DNA of 64,000 nt from Laetiporus sulphureus 93-53 (taxonomy: Eukaryota; Basidiomycota; Agaricomycetes; Polyporales; Laetiporaceae). The notes under the pieces were generated by a model. That model searched no databases and had not been told where the DNA came from. It saw only the letters and a list, made by a program, of their open reading frames with translations. The position numbers were made by a program, and so were the translations under genes. Position 1 is the first letter of the stretch. Every line of letters begins with the position of its first letter. Positions 55,339 through 64,000 of this stretch are shown piece by piece. Location of the stretch: contig NW_024468523.1 of NCBI RefSeq assembly GCF_001632365.1, forward strand, positions 352,988-416,987. The letters are read 5' to 3'.

Positions 55339-56211
55339 ACCCACCGTCCGTGTCCTTGTTCTGCAACGAGGATTGATTTATACTAAAATGACTGATCGCC
55401 GCATCATCCGCCACAGCGTCCACGCGGACCAGAGGGGTTATGTGAATCGAGCCATATGTACCCTGTCGATGCCCCACAGCATTTCCTCGGTCATTTCGGC
55501 ATCCGTCAAAAGTCGTGACTCGGTCGTCGGTCAGCCCTGGCGCCGCTGACGAAGCGTCCATCATTGGGGGGAACAGCACACGTTGATGATGCTGATTGTA
55601 TCTACTGGGACTTTGTCCGGGAGTATTCGCTTTGTTTGGAGGAAACGCATGCGGAGACACCGCATGCAATGTGCATGTATATGTAAACGGTAGCTTTGTA
55701 TATACCTCACCGCGGACATCATTACGTTACGCACAGGGAGCTTGAAGCGGAGATGACACGGCGCACCCCGTTGCTAGCGACAAGGCAAGTGCCGGGGCCG
55801 CAGGCGCACGGGCGGTGTCTAGGCTGATGTCCCCGGCCCCTCCGATCTTGGCCGCGCAAACAGCGGCGGTATCGAGGGTGGTCGATGCGCGATCCGTGAT
55901 ATGCGGGCACTGTCGTTCTCAAGTTTTGTCAGCTATGTGGGCGCGACGGGGAGGCTTCGCACCTCGGGCATGGGATGTTTATTAGGAGCACTGCGGCGAG
56001 TTGTAGGCTGGTCTAACCTAGTAGAAGATCATGACGATTGCTGCTGGTACAAGAAGCAGAAAATGTAGGATAGCAGACGAGAGCGGTTGCACGAGCAGCG
56101 CGTTCGAGACTTGTGAGTACGGATACAGTTATGCCTTTTCATGCGGAGTCCTTGCAGGGGATGTGACAACACAGATGCAACCAACGTAACCAAAAAATGA
56201 CCATACATATT
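55339..56211. other. intergenic, convergent 3' ends
   Basis: About 870 bp between the UNG and bZIP genes, which converge. No gene, repeat or RNA recognised. Confidence 0.4.
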
Positions 56212-57309
56212 CTATCGCATCCTGTCAAGTCTGCGGTCCCCACTAACCTCGTACCCCTGAGGTGGGGGCAGCACCCCAGAACCGGCTAGCTGCGAGGGGG
56301 AGGACAGGCGGTTGGTGAGCGCGTGTGGATGGGGGAGACGCATTTGCTGTAGTGGGGGAATTTGCCCAAGTGTAGGCCGGTAGCCCTGCGATTCTGTAAT
56401 CGACCGTCGATGGGCATACGGCATATTCTGGATAGAAACGTTCCCGCTCTGCGGGGGCACAGTTGGCGACATGGCAGATACAGGAGAGGAATGACTCTGA
56501 AGCTGACCGGCATGCGTGGGAAATGAAGGTTGTGGATAGGTAAAACGGCGCTCATCGCGTAGGAGAAACGCTGAGTTCGCGCCTGAATAGTTGTCGGCGG
56601 CGCCCATGGGCCTTTCGGAGGCGTACGGGTAGTTGGCCTGGACGGGCATATACGTGTCCTCCATCGATTGGCGCGACGCTGAGGACGCGTACGATGGCGA
56701 CTGCGAGTTGGACGGACCCGGCACCGGCGGAATAGTGTAGGAGGTAGAAGGTTCCGGCTGATCTTTGCCCATGAACATGGAATCGTCCCAAGTCGCAGCC
56801 TCCAAGCCGGGCAACGACTGCGACGTCTGCCCGAGGGCGGCATTCAGGCTCGTGGGCGAAAGAGATGTATTTCGGGTGGAGGTGGAGGACGGCGAGTCAG
56901 TCCGGCTGCTAAGGCCGGGGATGTGGCCTGTCTGGGGCATGGGGAGAGTGGAGATGGGAGGGAGGGTAGACGGGCCTGAACCTGACGCCATCTGTGAAGG
57001 GGATTGGGGTAGGGGTTTTGGCTTGTCCTTGCCGGTAGGGCCCTTGCCAAGCGCAGGACGGTTCGCGGGCGGGAGACTAAGAGCAGCACGGAGGGTGTTG
57101 TTCTCTTCCTCTAGCTCGGTCACTCGTTCTTCCAAGGCCTGTGGGGAGAAAAAGAGGAAAGACGGTGAGCGAACAACGCAGCACATGAGGTGGAGGAAAG
57201 TGACCTGGAGATGAGCTGCGCGACGGGCACGGAAAGCACGCTGGACGTCACGGGCACGGTTCGGGGGAAGGTTGTCGTTTCGTTTGCGGCCACGTTTGGA
57301 GGAGGACAT
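56212..57309 (-). CDS. bZIP transcription factor with a divergent basic region
   Basis: Nuclear DNA-binding protein. It starts MSSSKRGRKRNDNLPPNRAR. The basic region contains VQRAFRARRAAHLQ and, after a frame-keeping intron of about 70 bases (GTCACT...CACAG), continues into the zipper ALEERVTELEEENNTLRAAL. The remainder (about 270 residues) is Pro/Ser-rich, with no second domain, and ends GDRRLDRMR. The QRAFR core is Yap/Pap1-like. However, the invariant Asn that should lie four residues before the Gln is an Ala here, with an Asn only at minus six. No Cys-rich redox domain typical of Yap1 is seen. The frame is open upstream to 57906, but the Met at 57309 directly before the basic region is the natural start. 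Confidence 0.85.
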   Translation of the reverse strand: MSSSKRGRKRNDNLPPNRARDVQRAFRARRAAHLQVTFLHLMCCVVRSPSFLFFSPQALEERVTELEEENNTLRAALSLPPANRPALGKGPTGKDKPKPLPQSPSQMASGSGPSTLPPISTLPMPQTGHIPGLSSRTDSPSSTSTRNTSLSPTSLNAALGQTSQSLPGLEAATWDDSMFMGKDQPEPSTSYTIPPVPGPSNSQSPSYASSASRQSMEDTYMPVQANYPYASERPMGAADNYSGANSAFLLRDERRFTYPQPSFPTHAGQLQSHSSPVSAMSPTVPPQSGNVSIQNMPYAHRRSITESQGYRPTLGQIPPLQQMRLPHPHALTNRLSSPSQLAGSGVLPPPQGYEVSGDRRLDRMR

Positions 57310-58787
57310 GAAGCGTAGATGGGGAAAACTTGTGGAAGAGGGAGATGAAGGGCTGTTGCGGAGGGACCGGAGGAGATGGAGGTACTTGAAGATGCATGTG
57401 ACAGATATAGAGGCGCTAGGAAATGGGAGGTCATAAATTGAGAGTTTGGCGCGTCGATCAGCATGCGGAGGGCCAGAGGGGTCCGACCCAGACAGGAAAC
57501 TTCTGCAGCCGTCGCGAGGTCGTTCCTCCCGTGAACTTTGCGACCAATCTGCCCAGATAACCGCTGGCAATATCTTCTCGCTTCCCTGGCACGTCCGTGC
57601 GAGCGGCGATGGGGAAAAGTGGGGGAGGAGGACGAGGGAGAGGGGGACACCGGGGACGGCAGGGACGAGGCCCGTGCGCGCATTCTCGACCGTCTGCGTC
57701 AGGTGCGCCGACCGTCCGACGTCCAGAGGCCCAGCTCCCATGTGATACAGCCGAATATGGCATTGCCCCGCACCGCCCGCATCCAGTGCCGCCGGCTCAT
57801 GCTCCCCTCGGCCAGTTCCCGTCCAATGCCCTCCCCAGACTCGCCCACTGCACCTGACCCTGAGCGGCCTGATGGCTCTGATGTCCGTCACGTGCCCCTT
57901 TACCAAGATCCTTCGCGATCAGCATGCCCGCGAGCTTCTGGCTGTCAACTTTAAATCCTAACTCTGATATTTCGCTCGGGAATTATCGCAGGCCGTCCGC
58001 CCGCCGACTCACCGCCTCGTCTGCCTGGACACGCCATGGACACAGCCCGGAGCGCGGGACCCGGCCACATTCTGCCTTCCCGTTCCGGATGGAGTCACCT
58101 TGATCATCTTGCATTCGCTGCACTAAACAGGCATCCGACCGGATAGAAGGCCGCACACAAAGAATCCGTCGGCAGCATTGCCTGTCCGTGTGACTCAGTC
58201 CAGCCCTATTCAGTTTGGGCTTCTACACGGCTGTGCACCCCACCGGCGTGTGCGCTTCTCTGTCGTTCCGTGGGCACCCTGCGCGCGGCGACCGTCCTTG
58301 ACGATTGCCTTCGATCACAACGTTAACTCGACCATTGCGAGATGGCTTCAAATTGCCAATTCTGCAATGAGACCATTTGAAAATGTGATAGATCGAAGGT
58401 GGGGAAGGGTCATGTTGAATTCACGTATAATAGTCCAAATCAGATCTCGGGGTGTTCGATCACTCTCCGCTCCCGCTCCCCTTTACGGGCGTGTCCACCT
58501 GCCCTCACTTTTATGAAGCTCTAGCTCTTCTCGTCGTCCCTGCATGTCTCGCCAGCACGGCTGCAAACCCTTTAGCGAAAAGAGCACCCTTCACACTCGC
58601 CCCGATCATACGATGTCGGTCATCATATCCTGCTGGAATTTGTAATGATCTCTATGCATGACGCCAGCCGTAAATGTGCAAATTATACAAATGATATACG
58701 GTAACAGTCCTCGTAAACGTGGTCCCTCAGCCGACGCTACCCCAAATGGGGAGCCCATCAGCAGCGTGCAAACGCAGCGTCTCATCC
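57310..58787. other. intergenic upstream of the bZIP gene and downstream of XPB
   Basis: About 1.5 kb containing the bZIP promoter and long 5' UTR (pyrimidine-rich on the minus strand) and the XPB 3' end. Open frames in 57446-57954 are GC-rich shadows without domains. No repeat seen. Confidence 0.4.
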
Positions 58788-62174
<3,387 letters not shown>

Positions 62175-62449
62175 TCTGTGCTGCGCCAGTCGATCCTTGT
62201 GTGAGATCTAGAGCACAGAAGATCGTAAACTGCGCTGCTAGGTCCGTGAAGGTTACGGAGCAACAGAGGTTGCCTCTCAAGATGACCAAGATCCTGGTCA
62301 AGAGCACCTGCGCGCCACCGCCACAGGATTTCAAACGGAGCTTGAAAATGACTAATTCTTCAGAGCGTTCGCATTCATTGCCTCGACAGATCAGTCATCC
62401 ACCACTGCTCTCTTATTGCTCTCTCTTTGTCCTTCTTGTTTTCTCGATA
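62175..62449. promoter_or_regulatory. 275-bp divergent promoter of SSL2 and MSL5
   Basis: Two head-to-head start codons 275 bp apart, with a pyrimidine-rich tract (CTCTCTTATTGCTCTCTCTT) near the MSL5 start that is typical of a fungal transcription start. No TATA box. Confidence 0.5.
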
Positions 62450-64000
62450 ATGTGGCGACCCGCGACTCGCGAAGTTACAGGAACGAACGACAGTAAGTAT
62501 GCTCCGAATTTTGGTGTCTAATCCGCTGACAATTTGTTGCAGCGCCTCTGGGCAATCGTCGCCGGTTCGGTCCTGCACCCACAGAAGAAACTGCTCCTCC
62601 TCAGCTCGCCCAGCCATCTCCTTCTGCTTATCCCCGACCACAGCCTCACAATGACAGGGACAGAGACGGCTATAGGCAAGATCGTGGCTCAACGCCCACT
62701 TCTACAAGCAATGGAGGTAAGTCAGGATTGGTTGCGAGCTCACGGATGTTGCAGACTGTATACAATGACATATCTTGCCCATCGCTCTCGCTCCGCGCTC
62801 CTTTACTAACGCTGACGGATTACTGACCTGATCATTCTAATTTTTTTTTGACCGCTTAGCTGACCCTAACGCACCCCGCAAGCGCCGCAGTCGCTTCGGT
62901 GACTCTAAGAATGAGATCCCCGGACTGCCTACCGCTATCTCCGCCAATGGTGTATCGCAGGCTCACCTAGACAACTATGCCATCCACCTTCGGCTGGAAG
63001 AGATTAACCGGAAGTTGCGGTTGAACGATTTCATCCCTCCTGAGCGTGAACGGTAGGTACATTGTTTGTATGCGGTTGTTCCGAGCTAACTGACTCTCGT
63101 ACAGCTCACCTTCCCCTCCTCCAACTTATGATGCGCACGGTCGTCGCACTAACACTCGAGAAGTTCGTTACCGCAAAAAGCTCGAGGACGAGCGGATCAG
63201 ACTTGTCGACCGGGCGATGAAGAATGACCCCAACTTCCGTCCGCCCGTCGAGTATCACCAACAGAAGCGGTCGCAACGACCTTCTGAGAAGGTGTACATT
63301 CCAGTCAAGGAGTTCCCAGAGATCAACTTCTTTGGTTTGCTCGTCGGTCCTCGTGGTAACAGTCTGAAGAAGATGGAGAGGGACAGTGGAGCTAAGATTA
63401 GCATCAGAGGAAAGGGTAGCGTTAAAGAGGGCAAGGCAAGGCCTGAACAGTATGCTGAAGACGCGGAGGAGGACCTCCACTGTCTTGTGACTGCTGACAC
63501 AGAGGACAAAGTTGTCCTATGTGTCAAGCTCATCAACAAGGTCATAGAAACGGTAAGTTGTGCTATTCATATGTCGAAATGTTCGGCGAGCTGATGTTCT
63601 TGTAATCTAGGCTGCTTCCACGCCGGAGGGTCAAAATGATCACAAACGTAACCAACTCCGCGAACTAGCTGCCCTAAACGGAACGTTGCGCGATGACGAG
63701 AACCAGATCTGCCAGAATTGCGGCGGTGTCGGTCACCGGAAGTACGACTGTCCGGAGCAACGTAACTTCACAGCCAATATCATCTGTCGTGTCTGCGGAA
63801 GTGCTGGTCACATGGCCCGGGATTGCACTGTTAACAGGGATCCTAACGCCATCCTTAGCGCTCCTCCTCCTGTTATGAAGGGCGGGTTCGACTCCGAATA
63901 TGCCAGCTTGATGGCGGAGCTTGGGGAGACTGGTAAAGGTCCAGGTGGGGGTAGTGGAGCGACGCCATGGGCTGGGTCGGCAGGACACGACATTACCGCG
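62450..64000 (+). CDS. MSL5: branchpoint-binding protein (Msl5/BBP, SF1), 3' end beyond the window
   Basis: Nuclear splicing factor that recognises the intron branchpoint. The first exon [14 protein letters not shown] is joined (GTAAGT...TGCAG) to [13 protein letters not shown]. The next segment reaches [14 protein letters not shown], a U2AF-ligand-like Trp/Arg-rich start. The helix-hairpin [20 protein letters not shown], the QUA2-like [14 protein letters not shown] and the KH domain ([35 protein letters not shown]) follow. Two CCHC zinc knuckles are visible: [14 protein letters not shown] and [14 protein letters not shown]. The Gly-rich tail ([13 protein letters not shown]) runs off the right edge, so the protein is incomplete here. 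The motifs are intact and in the usual order. Confidence 0.95.

Noticed and set aside
57538..57954. Plus-strand open frames near the bZIP 5' end
   Set aside because: GC-rich antisense shadows of the bZIP leader without domains.

Overview
This is genomic DNA of a filamentous basidiomycete, almost certainly an Agaricomycete (mushroom or bracket fungus). Nearly every gene is cut by short GT-AG introns of about 40-70 bases. The gene content fits as well: DE(V/I)SD-type sesquiterpene synthases, a polyporopepsin-like aspartic protease, a GAF-type hybrid histidine kinase and the alpha-aminoadipate lysine pathway. Genes are dense, on both strands, and often share short divergent promoters. There is one assembly gap of 360 N (50598-50957). 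I found no CRISPR array, rRNA, tRNA, or viral or prokaryotic feature.

Layout, left to right. 0.8-17 kb is a housekeeping block: a MOZ-type MYST histone acetyltransferase, a LAMMER kinase, a secreted A1 aspartic protease, a peroxisomal crotonase-family enzyme ending in ARL, a small complex I subunit, a TRAP-alpha-like ER protein, the WD40 protein Swd2 and RNA polymerase subunit Rpb5. The last two start only 88 bp apart. 17-34 kb is a looser, accessory-looking region: two paralogous sesquiterpene synthases flank homocitrate synthase, followed by nested miniature inverted-repeat elements, a decayed alcohol O-acetyltransferase-like pseudogene and an intact copy of the same family. Terpene synthases next to an acyltransferase suggest a small terpenoid (possibly terpene-ester) locus, with a lysine gene caught inside.

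33-41 kb has a sulfur-amino-acid theme: homoserine O-acetyltransferase (MET2), an ER short-chain dehydrogenase, the SWR1 subunit Vps71, and then the most unusual gene in the window. This is one reading frame carrying a complete cystathionine beta-lyase joined to a complete mevalonate kinase, with no start codon for the kinase part. A TCACGTGA E-box palindrome lies in its promoter, as expected of a Cbf1-type sulfur regulon site. 41-64 kb returns to housekeeping and signalling: a large hybrid histidine kinase with a disordered N-terminus, dolichol kinase, a small inverted-repeat element, uracil-DNA glycosylase, a divergent bZIP factor, the TFIIH helicase XPB/Ssl2, and divergently from it the branchpoint-binding protein Msl5/SF1, which runs off the right edge.

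Exon joins were made by eye from splice signals, reading frame and recalled family conservation. Gene ends given with exact stop codons are firm. Some starts (dolichol kinase, histidine kinase, homocitrate synthase, UNG) have alternatives, noted in the entries.
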